The notes under the pieces are model-generated. The model did not search any database, had not been told where the DNA came from, and worked only from the letters and a program-made list of their open reading frames with translations. DNA of 64,000 nucleotides. Origin: CAWBBA01 sp963741625. GTDB taxonomy: Bacteria; Desulfobacterota; Desulfomonilia; Desulfomonilales; Desulfomonilaceae. The stretch is taken from the NCBI GenBank assembly GCA_963741625.1, contig CAVUIT010000012.1:62001-126000 (forward strand). The letters are read 5' to 3'. The stretch's first letter is position 1; each line of letters starts with the position of its first letter. Positions 40,936 to 50,280 of this stretch are shown piece after piece. The position numbers and the translations under genes are program-made.

Positions 40936-41266
40936 GTTGATCTACTCAGACCGACGAATTTATCGTCAGGGTATCGTCCGAAATGTCCTATTTCAAGGGC
41001 GATCGTCGGAATCTCCAAGAAAGACTGGGACCGATCCCCAATGTCATATTACCGGGGACTTCTAGACTGGTGTATGGGGTATGTACTTCATATTACGTGG
41101 GGGAAGACTGTATTTTCAGTGCCCGACTGTATTGAGATTTGCTGTTAGGCGAGGAATGCGGTACACTATGGCTGCCGGTCGCGCCGGTTATGCGAGAACG
41201 TGAAGACTATCCGCCAACTCGCCTGTTTCTCAAAAAGAACGTGATTTTGCTCTGGGCTAGCTCAAG
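40936..41266. other. Divergent intergenic region
   Basis: Separates the pseudo-receiver gene (minus) and the LuxR-type regulator (plus); presumably holds both promoters. No operator recognised. Confidence 0.35.
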
Positions 41267-41923
41267 ATGCAAAGAAAACATAGCATCATCATAGTGGAAG
41301 ACCACACGATTGTCAGAGAAGGCTTAAAATCTTTGCTTTCTTCCGATCAGGATTTTGAAGTTGTTGGAGAAGCCCAAGATGGCCGGGAAGCCATCCAGTG
41401 TGTAGAGAATCTGACTCCCGACATTGTCGTGATGGATCTGTCTATGCCAAGAATGCATGGCATAGAAGCTATCCGAGAAATAAGAAAGCGTAGGCCTGAG
41501 ACAAGGATATTAGTGCTGACTGTGCACAAGAACGAGGAATATATTCTTGCGACTTTTCAGGCTGGTGCAAACGGATATGTCTTAAAGGACGCCACGCACG
41601 CCGAGTTGGTTAATGCCATAAGAACACTTTTGATGGGAAAGCCCTATCTCAGCCCGGCCATTTCCGAAACTGTCCTAGAAGGATATTTGGAAGGTAAAAG
41701 AAGCCTCAAGGTTGAATCCTCGTGGGATACTCTCACTCCCCGCGAAAGGGAGATTCTTAAGCTTATTGCAGAAGGTCATAAGAACAAGGAGATCGCCGAT
41801 TTCCTCTGTATCAGCGTCAAGACTGCCGAAAAGCACCGTGCCAACCTGATGAAAAAGTTGGACCTTCATAGTGTCTCGGCCGTGACGGCTTTTGCCATGA
41901 AACAAGGGCTTATTTGCGAATAG
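41267..41923 (+). CDS. NarL/FixJ-type response regulator
   Basis: 218 residues. The receiver (6-120) has the acidic pair in IIIVEDHTIVREG, phosphoacceptor D57 in IVVMDLSMPRMHG, Thr in LVLTVHKNEEY and Lys in GYVLKDATHAELV. The LuxR HTH (about 150-212) has LTPREREILKLIAEGHKNKE, IADFLCISVKTAEKHRANLM and KKLDLHSVSAV. All key residues are present, so it should bind DNA as a phosphorylated dimer. It overlaps, tail to tail, the HisKA_3 kinase gene on the other strand by 14 bases; that kinase is its likely partner. Confidence 0.95.
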   Translation: MQRKHSIIIVEDHTIVREGLKSLLSSDQDFEVVGEAQDGREAIQCVENLTPDIVVMDLSMPRMHGIEAIREIRKRRPETRILVLTVHKNEEYILATFQAGANGYVLKDATHAELVNAIRTLLMGKPYLSPAISETVLEGYLEGKRSLKVESSWDTLTPREREILKLIAEGHKNKEIADFLCISVKTAEKHRANLMKKLDLHSVSAVTAFAMKQGLICE

Positions 41924-44634
41924 GCTTGGATGAATCGTCCGACCACGAGGCCCGAATGACAGTCCACCCCCCGCCGCCGCCCTCTATATGGAACGCCCCA
42001 CCAAACGATTCCGCCCGTTCTTTCATGCTGGCAAGGCCGAATCCTATCCCGCCATTTTCTGCAGCAAACACACGATCGTGATCAAATCCGACACCGTTAT
42101 CTGCGATACTTAATTCTATACTTTCACCCTTTTTCTCAAGAAAAATGCGAACGAAGTCCGCCTCGCTGTGCTTGGCCACGTTGTTCAAGGCTTCTTGCAG
42201 AATTCGGAATATGACGATCTTCAGGGGTTCAGGAACTTCATTTTCTTCGAGGCAAATCTGCTTCTCGATTCTGATAGCCGAATATATTGACTGGAATTCG
42301 CGACAAAACCATGTGATGGTTACCAATATACCCAGGTCATCCAGGATTGACGGCCGCAGATCCATCGAGATTCTGCGCACTTCTTCAATAGCGTCCTGAA
42401 TCACAGGGATCATAGCCTCCAGTGACTCAACATTTTCCCGCTCTACACTTTGACTTGTCTGTTTGATAGCATTTTCCAATCTGAACTTGATGGCGGTCAA
42501 CGATTGCCCTATCCCGTCGTGGAGTTCCCCGGCGAGCCGCTTCCTCTCCTTTTCCTGTGCCGTAAGAAGTTGTGCCGAGAGTAGCCGCAGTTGCTTTTCC
42601 GATTGAGCCAGTGCCTCCTCAGCTTGCTTACGTTCTGTAATGTCTCGCAGGATCACCAGCATGCCCGCGGGCTTACCCTCATGATCATGATAACGCGATG
42701 CGCTAAGGCTGACGTCCAAGATGCGGCCATCTTTGGTAAGCCGCTTGGTCTCGAAGCCACTCCCGGCTATACCCTCACGAAAGACCTCGTCAACACGGGC
42801 CATAGTGACTTCTCGCTCCGATTCTGGAACATACGGTATTTGCTTTGCCTCAACCTCTTCCATGGTCCAGCCTAACATGGTGGTAAATGAATCACTCAAA
42901 TACTTTGCTCGTCCTTTCGTATCGTAAATTACTATGGCATCAGCGGATGAATTGAGGAGTGATCTGTATATCTCCTGGGCTCTAATTGATTCCTCGTACA
43001 ATCTCTTGTATTTTTTTTCGTTTTCGCGTAGCGCGCTCTCAACGAGTTTTCTGCGCGATATATCGGAAACTGTTGCAATCGTTCCTTTTCTCGGATTAGA
43101 CGGATCAAGAGCGCTCAAATTTATTTGGCCATCAAACTTTAGTCCGTCTTTTCGTCTGAATTTTGCGTCGACCTGCGCCGGCTTACCTTTCACCAGGTTC
43201 TTGAAAAATATATCGCGAACTCGCTTGTATTCCTTCTCGCAAAAATAGAATTCTCGCGGGCTTTTGTCCTGATAATCTTCCTGTTGGTCCTCGCCAAAAA
43301 TGTTCACCATCGCCTCATTAGTCCACTTGACCTTTCCGTCTTCAAAGTAGCTTATACCGATCGGCGAGGCGGACAATATGTTGTTCAACATTTGCTCATT
43401 CTTGCACAGTGCGTCACCAGTTCTCTTGCGTTCGTTAATCTCCCGTACAAGCTGATCGTTGGCCTTTTTTAACGCGGCCGTTCGTTCTTCCACCATTGTT
43501 TCTAGGGTGTGGCGGTGTTTGCGCAATTCCTCCTCAATTCGTGTACGCTCAGTAATGTCCGCCATGAACCCCATCGCGGCAGGCCGTCCTTGCCATGTGA
43601 ACAGCGCAGAATCAATCTCGACCCACTTCACATTTCCGCACCGGTCCACCATTCTAAATGGATAACGACTGGGGATGTCTTCTCCCTTTATTCGCCGGTA
43701 GTGCCGTTCAAGTACCATCTCTGCATCATCTGGATGAATGAACTCAGTAAATGCCTTGGAAAACAGTTCTCCTTCAGGGTGGTCCATAATTTCCACACAC
43801 CTGGGGTTAAGGAATCGAAACATCCCCTCGGACGCGATGAAAATCCCCTCATGAGCGTTTTGCACCACCATGCGATATTTCTCTTCGGATTCTCGCAACG
43901 CCTCTTCTGCCGACTCTCGCTGAGCGATTTCCTTCTTCAATTGTTGATTTGACCGCTGGAGTTCTGAAGTTCGTTCCTCGACCCGGCGTTCGAGGTCGTT
44001 ATGAGCTTGCCACAATGCCGCGCTGGTCTGGCCACGTGTTATTTCAATCGCAGCAAGATTTCCCAGGAGGGAGAGGGTGTTCAAATCAGACTCGGTAAAC
44101 GAAGATTTGGTTCTATTGAAGACATAGAGAACCCCAAGATTTGTCATGCCCATTTGAATCGGGTACTGCCACACCCGATATGAGCCCTTCCCCGCGTACG
44201 ACATCGTGGAGCAGTGGTTCGGTTTCGCGAAAATAGTCTTCAACAATATAGCCCTTGCCCGTTGTAGCAATCTTTCCTCCCAGTCCCGCACCGAAGGGTA
44301 CCCGCAGTTTCTTGAACTCCTCAGTATTAATGCCCGACAAGGTATGCATGCAGACGTCCATAGCTTCATCATCACGCAACGCAATGTAAGATACGTCACC
44401 GTCAAGCAACTCTCTGGCTTTAGTCACCAAGAGCGAGAGGTTCTCATCAAGGCTTAGCGCTGCTGTCATGGCCACGGCCAAATCGTAAAGTGCCTGGAAT
44501 TTCTTCAACTCGGCCGACAACTTCGCTTCCGCTGCACCACGCTGAAGTTCTGCTGCTCCCAACTCGGATACATGGACGCGAAGCTGCACCAATTCATTTA
44601 TGAGCTGCTCCTTGGTTTTACGTTCTTCCCGCAT
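41910..44634 (-). pseudogene. NarX-like histidine kinase (GAF-PAS-PAS-PAS-HisKA_3-HATPase), one frameshift
   Basis: Joined length about 907 residues. The N-terminal coil and GAF domain (FGAGLGGKIATTGKGYIVED) lie in one frame to about 44165. One extra base there shifts to the frame that continues MGMTNLGVLYVFNRTKSSFT through three PAS units (SEEKYRMVVQNAHEGIFIAS; LNNILSASPIGISYFEDGKV; YRSLLNSSADAIVIYDTKGR). It ends with the HisKA_3 box LAGELHDGIGQSLTAIKFRL and the ATPase (ILQEALNNVAKHSEAD, IADNGVGFDHDR, GGIGFGLASMKERAESFGG). No membrane segment is seen, so it is a cytoplasmic sensor. It is the probable partner of the convergent NarL-like regulator. Confidence 0.9.
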
Positions 44635-45695
44635 GGGTAGACACCTCCACCGCTTGCCGTAGCTGCAACCACTTTGTTGGGCAGTGAGTGTATTGAACTA
44701 ACGGGCACTCTCCCCCGATTCATCCTACATAATGGAGCGGTTCCAGTCAAAGACGCTGGGGCCTGAAGAGGGCAAGAATACTGATTTTGGCTGGGACCAA
44801 TCCTCATCAATTCGCTGCCCCAAAAAAACCGCAACCGGAGCCAGTATATTATTGCTCTGATGAACTTACCACAAGAAAACCTAAAAACTGGAACTGTAGA
44901 AGGCCCTCGAAAAGGAGATTGATACCCCAGAGATGAACATGAAACTTGTGGCTCGCCCCAGATTTAGTGGTATGTGCTGAGATTGACGCTCATGGACGGA
45001 ATGCCCTGCCTGATGGCCATAACAAAACTGAACCCAGGCGGAATAGTCGTCAAGAATGGATTCCTAGCCATCATGAAAGGACTCCACACGGGCGGAGGGC
45101 CTCGTTAAAACTGCTCGGGCTTGAGATAGGCGGGGTTTGGCCCTCGTGTTGCGGCGCATATCTTATGTCCCTTCTCGCGCGACCGAGAACGAGATACGAC
45201 AACGCGCACATTTCTGAAGGAGTTCTCCCTGCCTAAGATCTGAAAAACCCCTAGAATTCATTTTAGACTTGAATTTCGCGATTTCTCGTCAAAGCCTTGG
45301 GGAATGGATGTAACGAGACCCTCTCGGCGTAATAGAATCTCAGCAAGATGCCAAGGCAGACGAAACCGGTTGGCCAATCAGAGGCACGAGTATGGGAAGA
45401 CTTGTAACGTTTTCATACCTGAAAAGCAGCTGTATCTGATCGAGTGGGACCCAGAACTGCCGGGTACCCCCGACAAAGGTCGGCTGAGCCCGCATGCTCA
45501 CGGACACTTGGCAATCCCATCCTTAAAGTTGGCCCGAATTCGAACATTCAGAAAGCCAGGACACTGCTGGAAAAATGAACGAATATTTCTCGGAAGAGTA
45601 TAGGGGGTATAGGGGTTTTCTCAGCAGTGATGCGGGGTTTGTCCCATCGCTAAACGTTCCGACAGGCACAAAGAAACCGCTCCAGAAATCCGTCA
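44635..45695. other. 1.06-kb region with no supported gene
   Basis: Open frames on the plus strand (44946-45236, 45304-45603) lack ribosome sites, known motifs and coding texture. It marks the change from chromosomal-looking genes to the mobile-element-like DNA-processing region. Confidence 0.45.
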
Positions 45696-45724
45696 GAGCC
45701 CTTGCCTCTTTCGAGGCAGGGCTC
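45696..45724 (-). terminator. Hairpin downstream of the small minus-strand operon
   Basis: GAGCCC-T-TGCCTC, loop TTTC, GAGGCAGGGCTC; a 12-bp stem with one bulge, lying 14 bases past the last gene (45739-46050). No clear T run follows on the minus strand. Confidence 0.55.
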
Positions 45725-45738
45725 CTATGTAACGGCTC

Positions 45739-46050
45739 TCAGGTGACGATCCCGAAGTTCTTTGCCAACGCCACAAGAGCAGCTTGGGCGTCCGCCGGGT
45801 CAACGTTCGGATTGCTGTGGAAAGATTTGCCCAGACCTTCGGCAGCCTTGCGATACGAGTCGTGCTTCTGGCTCATAAGAGCCACGGTAGCATCATTGGC
45901 AGCCTTGACTTTGGCGGCTTCGACCTCGGCTACTTCCAGTTCATGTTGACGAATGTTCTCCTTTTCTCGTGCGGCGATCTGTTCCGGGCTCTTTCTCTTG
46001 AGCAAATATCCACCACCTGCACCAAGACCGAGAAGAAGCAAGCAGTCCAT
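45739..46050 (-). CDS. Small membrane-anchored coiled-coil protein
   Basis: 103 residues from the ATG at 46050 (AGGA 9 bases upstream); a GTG 36 bases earlier is an alternative. The N-terminal hydrophobic segment (CLLLLGLGAGGGYLL) is followed by a long charged alanine/glutamate helix (AAREKENIRQHELEVAEVEA, then AKVKAANDATVA) and a short C-terminal domain. No family recognised. Layout and place at the end of a run of small minus-strand genes are typical of phage or plasmid accessory proteins. Confidence 0.6.
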   Translation of the reverse strand: MDCLLLLGLGAGGGYLLKRKSPEQIAAREKENIRQHELEVAEVEAAKVKAANDATVALMSQKHDSYRKAAEGLGKSFHSNPNVDPADAQAALVALAKNFGIVT

Positions 46051-46339
46051 CAACGGGATTTCCTGTAGCACAATTCCATCATGCACCTCCAGAGTTTTGT
46101 TCAGAGACGTGTGTTGATTTCTTCAGTCTCTATAACCCTATAGGTATAAGTATTCTATTCTATTGATTCTTACGTGTGTGTCAGTTTCATGCCCCCTTGG
46201 CCTTCCACGTTAACGCAAGTGTAGATAAGTGGCTGGGTGGTCTATGGTGGGAGAGTAGGCGTGAAAAAGAGACCGCTTGTGCAGTCTCTCCTCTAACATG
46301 TTCCGCAGCTTGGCCAGGAATTCTCTGGTGTTCCCTCGT
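46051..46339. other. Intergenic gap
   Basis: Includes an ATTCTATTCTATTGATTC stretch near 46151; no gene supported. Confidence 0.3.
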
Positions 46340-47117
46340 TTACCAGTCCCTACAATGATCAGCATAGGCGCACTGCGAACATTGCCAATCCGCTTTCGGG
46401 AAGAAGACTTCCTTCTTGATTCCCTGCCACACGCTCTTGACCAGCTTCAGGAAGCGTTCGCGATCAGCATCCGTTCGGGTTGTCTCGTACCGTATCAGCT
46501 CCGGATTTTGAGTCTTCAGGAGCACGTCGAGGCGGAAGCGGGTATCTCCATTGAAGCCAAGGACTTTAGCCCCCAGCGAATAGCAGGTAAGCTGTACGTT
46601 GGAATGGACGGTATTATCTGAATAGCGTTTGGAAGCTGTTTTCAGGTCAATGACACTGACCGTTCCATCCGGCGCCAGCTCCACCGCATCTATCCAACCA
46701 ACCAGCGGAGGAATACGCTTACCCAGATCCACTTCAAAGGGTTCCTCGATCCCGATGATCTGGACGGTCGGATCGAATGACCTCATGGAACACATCCAGC
46801 ATCCGCTTTGCCTTTGTCGTGAGAGATTCCGCGGCGTCACCGTTGAAGAAACGTATCGGTTGTTCCTTGGAATGGCTCTCCCACGCCTGACGGTAAACGT
46901 CATGAACCTGACTGGGGGATAGAGGGTCTCCCTCAAGACAGCTCTGATAGAAGGCTCCCACGGCTTCATGGATGCAGGAGCCGAAAACCAGTGCAGAGGC
47001 AACAAAAGGCGGCTCTATCTGGTCGATGTAGTGGAATTTGTATTTCAAGGGACACGTGAGATACGTGTTGATCTGTGAATAGGACAAGTGGGGCTTCTCT
47101 TGCGTTTGCTCATTCAT
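46340..47117 (-). pseudogene. PD-(D/E)XK (RecB/Cas4-like) nuclease with FeS-type cysteines, one frameshift
   Basis: The first frame starts MNEQTQEKPHLSYSQINTYL, then TCPLKYKFHYIDQIEPPFVA. Near 46775 it shifts, and the rest reads FDPTVQIIGIEEPFEVDLG, PPLVGWIDAVELAPDGTVSV and IDLKTASKRYSDN, ending QCSQCAYADHC. The D...(V)IDLKT arrangement is the catalytic core of RecB-type nucleases. The early Cys in TCPLKYKF plus the terminal CxxCxxxxxC match the FeS-cluster form of AddB/Cas4. Joined length is about 259 residues. It lies in a minus-strand run with the annealase-like protein, a common pairing for phage recombination. Confidence 0.8.
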
Positions 47118-47251
47118 TTTCGCCTCCCTATTTTGATGTAGCGGAGCCGGTTCATCACCATGGTTCCCTTGCTGGCCAGTCTCTGAATGCCTGTCTTCAC
47201 GATCTCTCGCTTGGATGGCGAGGGCCAGAATAGACGAATAACTCTGTACAT
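47114..47251 (-). CDS. Small basic protein, 45 residues
   Basis: MYRVIRLFWPSPSKREIVKT then GIQRLASKGTMVMNRLRYIK. AGGAGGAG lies 6 bases before the ATG, and the stop overlaps the start of the nuclease gene (ATGA), which supports real, coupled translation. Strongly basic with no cysteine; no family recognised. A nucleic-acid-binding accessory role is only a guess. Confidence 0.6.
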   Translation of the reverse strand: MYRVIRLFWPSPSKREIVKTGIQRLASKGTMVMNRLRYIKIGRRK

Positions 47252-47337
47252 AGTTCTCCTCCTCTCATTTGGCAGGACGAGTACATACCTGTCCCGTCCC
47301 GCCCTTTGGATTTTATGGCTGTCTTTGTCTGGTGGGT

Positions 47338-48030
47338 TTATGCAGCGACTTGGGTTTGCAGGTGGCCGATCAACTGCGATGCGGATTCGCGGGAAAGGTC
47401 TTCGAAGCGGGAAACCTCGAAGCGGGCAAGCATCTCTGCAATGTCTGCTTCGTGATAGTTTGCTCTTTTGGTCAAGGCATAGAGCGCTCGACATTGCGCC
47501 TGGGTTGCCTGACCATTGCCGCAACTTTTCGGTTTTGATCCTGTGTCAGCCGTAGCGCCGCTTGTCGCTTTCGCTGCCACTTTGCCCTTGTCATTGTCTT
47601 CAGGGAATGCCGGTGCGGGCTGTTTGCTGCGGCTTTGCTCTTTTTCAGAGTCTGCGGCGGCCACGTGGGACACTTCTTCTGCGCCGGTGTACTCGACGCC
47701 TATCCCGCCGAAGCGCAGCGCCCGAGCAATGGCTCTCGTTTCAGCCAATTCAACCAACGAGTCTGCCAGTTTTGCATCTCTTTGACCCGACGCTGTTCCC
47801 GTGCCATTGAACTTTCCCCGTTGGTTCTCGACGGCAGCTTTGACCACTACGAAATCAGGGTCCAGCCTTATGATTTCAGTCTGGATGCCAAGGTGATCAT
47901 TGTTCTCGTGGAGGATTCGCAGGCGACCGCCGACCACCGGGAAGGTCCTTGTCTGCCACTCGTTGTCTACTTTCACCTTGCGATGGATCAGCTCGCTTTC
48001 CAAAAACTGACCATTTCCGTTTGTGCCCAT
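47338..48030 (-). CDS. Single-strand-annealing/Rad52-ERF-like recombination protein (tentative)
   Basis: 230 residues. Core (residues about 1-120): FPVVGGRLRILHENNDHLGI, FVVVKAAVENQRGKFNGTGT and ADSLVELAETRAIARALRFG with GIGVEYTGAEEVSH. The AETrAIgRAL.f.GyG pattern occurs in a phage/plasmid protein group often placed near Rad52/ERF annealases. The middle is low-complexity (Lys/Ala/Ser) and the end (QCRALYALTKRANYHEADIA) resembles the C-terminal helix bundle of such proteins. The association with a RecB-type nuclease downstream supports a recombination role. The exact family is not certain. Confidence 0.5.
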   Translation of the reverse strand: MGTNGNGQFLESELIHRKVKVDNEWQTRTFPVVGGRLRILHENNDHLGIQTEIIRLDPDFVVVKAAVENQRGKFNGTGTASGQRDAKLADSLVELAETRAIARALRFGGIGVEYTGAEEVSHVAAADSEKEQSRSKQPAPAFPEDNDKGKVAAKATSGATADTGSKPKSCGNGQATQAQCRALYALTKRANYHEADIAEMLARFEVSRFEDLSRESASQLIGHLQTQVAA

Positions 48031-48195
48031 AGTGATGCTCCTTTCTTGATGTATTCTGTTTATCTTTAGATTTAATGCGGGCGTGCATGTGGGCGAAGTG
48101 CGGTTTCTGTTGGTTTGCTGGAGGGCGATACTTGAACGGACTATTTCGGCAGGTAATGATTTCCGCTGGAGGCTACTATCGCTCTTGAAGCATCA

Positions 48196-48336
48196 TCAGA
48201 AATCTTGACCAGGGAGTTGCACACCTTGTTCAGCTCCCAAGCTCGAAAGAACGAATCTGTCTTCTCTGATGCGCCGCTTTCGCACTCGCCCTTCCTTGTC
48301 ATACCACTCGGTGAGCTCTGTTCGACGATATTCCAT
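48196..48336 (-). CDS. Small hypothetical protein, 46 residues
   Basis: MEYRRTELTEWYDKEGRVRK, then RRIREDRFVLSSLGAEQ. GGGAG lies 8 bases before the ATG. Highly charged, no motif known. Part of the run of short minus-strand genes between 45.7 and 48.7 kb. Confidence 0.5.
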   Translation of the reverse strand: MEYRRTELTEWYDKEGRVRKRRIREDRFVLSSLGAEQGVQLPGQDF

Positions 48337-48365
48337 CTGCTAGTCTCCCCATGTTCATCGAACGG

Positions 48366-48557
48366 TTAAGGCAGCCGGTATGGATTGCTTTTGAAAATCA
48401 AGGCCACGGCCAGCATTCCCAACAAACGGGCCACACTGAGCCCGACGATTGCGCAATCAAAAGTGCTCAGGTCGATGTTATGCTGCGTCTTAACCTTTTT
48501 CACCAACCGCCCATTTTGATAATGGGGCTGCTCCGAGTTGATTTTGAACGTGGGCAT
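48366..48557 (-). CDS. Small single-membrane-segment protein, 63 residues
   Basis: Start at ATG 48557, with AGGAGG 8 bases upstream. A polar N-terminal half (PTFKINSEQPHYQNGRLVKK) is followed by one hydrophobic helix (CAIVGLSVARLLGMLAVALI) and a short tail. No family recognised. It follows the 36-residue membrane peptide gene directly, so the two are probably co-translated. Confidence 0.6.
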   Translation of the reverse strand: MPTFKINSEQPHYQNGRLVKKVKTQHNIDLSTFDCAIVGLSVARLLGMLAVALIFKSNPYRLP

Positions 48558-48571
48558 TCTTGGACCTCCTT

Positions 48572-48682
48572 TCATGTTTCGGTCATTTTCTCCGGCCACC
48601 TGCTTTGATCAATCCAGTAGGCAATCCCAATTTGAGCCACCTCAATGACGACCAGCACAGCGATCTGCCAAACATATGGCAT
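48572..48682 (-). CDS. 36-residue membrane peptide, family copy A
   Basis: MPYVWQIAVLVVIEVAQIGI, then AYWIDQSRWPEKM. AAGGAGGCGCC precedes the ATG. One hydrophobic helix with an internal Glu (VVIEVAQ). Related peptides with the same leader occur at 53354-53464 and 55682-55765. Too short for standard gene prediction; the strong ribosome site and conserved copies argue for translation. Confidence 0.6.
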   Translation of the reverse strand: MPYVWQIAVLVVIEVAQIGIAYWIDQSRWPEKMTET

Positions 48683-48934
48683 CACAGGCGCCTCCTTTCT
48701 TTTGATCTCTATCCCTCTATGAAAACCCACTAACCCTCAAATCTAAGAGGGGTAAAGAAGAAATGAGACAAAGAAGAAAGGATGCTTAGTCAGTCTGCTC
48801 ATCGCTTTGGCACTGGAATCCAAACTTTCGTGGCTGCATCAAGGGTACATAGATGTTCATTGCCGATGTTGAGCATGGCCAAGAGAAAGGGCTATGGTCG
48901 TCAAAGAACAAAGTTATTCAAAGGAGGGAAGGTC
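48683..48934. other. Divergent intergenic region with repeated leader
   Basis: The first 80 bases (to about 48760) belong to a leader sequence also found beside the copies near 53.5 and 55.8 kb (GCGCCTCCTTTCTTTTGATC, then ATCTCTATCCCTCTATG). The rest is the upstream region of the plus-strand Cys-rich gene. Confidence 0.5.
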
Positions 48935-49129
48935 ATGAACCCCGAGCAAATGGCTCAGTGGGCGTGGTCCCACGCGTGCGAGAAATGCCAGACCGAAGGA
49001 GATTGCGAGATCGAGGAGTGCCTGAACGCTCAGGAAGTCTCAGATTTTCTGAAGAAAGTGGTTCGATTCGAAGGCAAAGATAACTCTGGAACCCCTGTCA
49101 GAGGATGGTTCGTGCCCGATCAGGTATAG
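48935..49129 (+). CDS. Small Cys-rich protein, 64 residues
   Basis: Start ATG 48935 with AAGGAGGGAAGG just upstream; longer starts have no such site. Sequence MNPEQMAQWAWSHACEKCQT then EGDCEIEECLNAQEVSDFLK. The cysteines are arranged C-x2-C-x5-C-x4-C (C15, C18, C24, C29), plausible for one bound metal ion. No family recognised. It is transcribed away from the small minus-strand operon. Confidence 0.6.
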   Translation: MNPEQMAQWAWSHACEKCQTEGDCEIEECLNAQEVSDFLKKVVRFEGKDNSGTPVRGWFVPDQV

Positions 49130-49720
49130 GTAACCTGCGGGCTAAAACTATTGTGCGAGGACGTACCGACGGATTTTCTTTTTGAATGGTGCTCGGCGAA
49201 CGCTAACATGTGACCACAAAGAGGGAATGGTCTCATTATATCGCTTCTCTATCTATATATAAATATATAGACAAGTGTACACCTGCCCCGCCTTTCAGAG
49301 GCATTCGCTCATATCGGCAAAAACGAGCGTACACCGATGGCCGACAGATTACAGTTCATAAGCTCTGGGAACGTCAATGACTGGGAAGGTTAATAAATAG
49401 GCATGGATACTGAATAAAATAGGTAGGGGGGCTATTTGCCAGGGAACTCGGAAGTCCAGTTGGAGCCTTGGAGGTGGGTCGCTTAATTCGTGCTCCCATA
49501 GAAATGACAAGGATAACATATTGATATACCTATACTTAAGTTAACGCTTGGTCTTCCGTTGAACAGCCTATGAACTATCCCGTGAATAGTTTTCCGACTC
49601 ATAAGGCCATTCGATGTCACAAGACGCTGCCAGGGGCTGTCAGGATAAACTTATCCACTGCCTCGACTCAGCAAGGCTCTTATGGAAGCAAATCGGCCCA
49701 CGGGAGTGGGCTACAATTGA
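49130..49720. other. A/T-rich non-coding stretch
   Basis: 590 bases with no supported gene. An A/T palindromic run (CTATATATAAATATATAG) lies near 49252-49270, beside GTGTACACC and GCGTACACC repeats. It could be a promoter or origin-like site, but nothing decisive is visible. Confidence 0.35.
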
Positions 49721-50026
49721 TTACTTGGCCTTTTTAGCTGGCTTTTTAGTCACTCCTTTTACAGCATCCTTGAGGGGTTTCGCTGCCCGAAATGCAGGAG
49801 CCTTGGAGGCCGGAATCTTTATTTTGGCTCTCGTTTGCGGGTTGACGCCATTGCGTGCCTTTCGGTCGACAACCGCGAATGTACCTAAACCGTCAATCCG
49901 TATCTTCCCAGCTTTCTTCAATTGGTACTGCAAAGTCTTCACCAGAGAAGTGAGCATTTCTCCTGCCACTTTCCTGGTAACCTTCGCCTCTTCCGCCAAT
50001 TTCTGCACGAGTTCCGCCTTTGTCAT
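49721..50026 (-). CDS. HU-family DNA-binding protein, copy 1
   Basis: 101 residues, with AAGGAGGT before the ATG. MTKAELVQKLAEEAKVTRKV (dimer helices), KIRIDGLGTFAVVDRKARNG (beta saddle and arm) and a lysine-rich C-terminal tail (KGVTKKPAKKAK) that ordinary 90-residue HU lacks. HU dimers bend and compact DNA. It is close to the HU domain of the next gene, showing a tandem duplication. Confidence 0.95.
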   Translation of the reverse strand: MTKAELVQKLAEEAKVTRKVAGEMLTSLVKTLQYQLKKAGKIRIDGLGTFAVVDRKARNGVNPQTRAKIKIPASKAPAFRAAKPLKDAVKGVTKKPAKKAK

Positions 50027-50280
50027 CGCAATACCTCCTTGTGGAATATGAGCCTTGAAGCTCTTAGCCTGGGTGAGAGGCTACGAGAAGCTTCCTTTCG
50101 TCCTTTTGCAATCGGTTAATCCTGAATTCCTCTTTGAATGCCTCAGATTTGCTCTCCATCTGTCATTGCCACGCCAGCTGCACTGAGAGCCTTGATCGAG
50201 TGTACCTAGCCCCTGTCCCAGAGTTGTGTGCTTCAATCCGGCGGTCCAGGTCAGTGGTGGCGAAGGTCACTCAGGAGAAG
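50027..50280 (-). pseudogene. Degenerate YhbQ-type GIY-YIG nuclease remnant
   Basis: Directly upstream of HU copy 1 a frame reads TTDLDRRIEAHNSGTGARYT, then RSRLSVQLAWQ, a stop, and later EAFKEEFRINRLQKDERKLL with another stop. This matches the GIY-YIG domain of 50267-50872 but lacks the N-terminal catalytic strand and has two stops. It shows that an ancestral GIY-YIG plus HU pair was duplicated and this copy decayed. Confidence 0.8.

Noticed and set aside
44946..45603. Two plus-strand frames of 96 and 99 residues
   Set aside because: No ribosome sites or recognisable features; left within the non-coding region.
49252..49270. A/T palindrome as a replication origin
   Set aside because: Only one short A/T run, with no iterons or initiator gene next to it; too weak to call.
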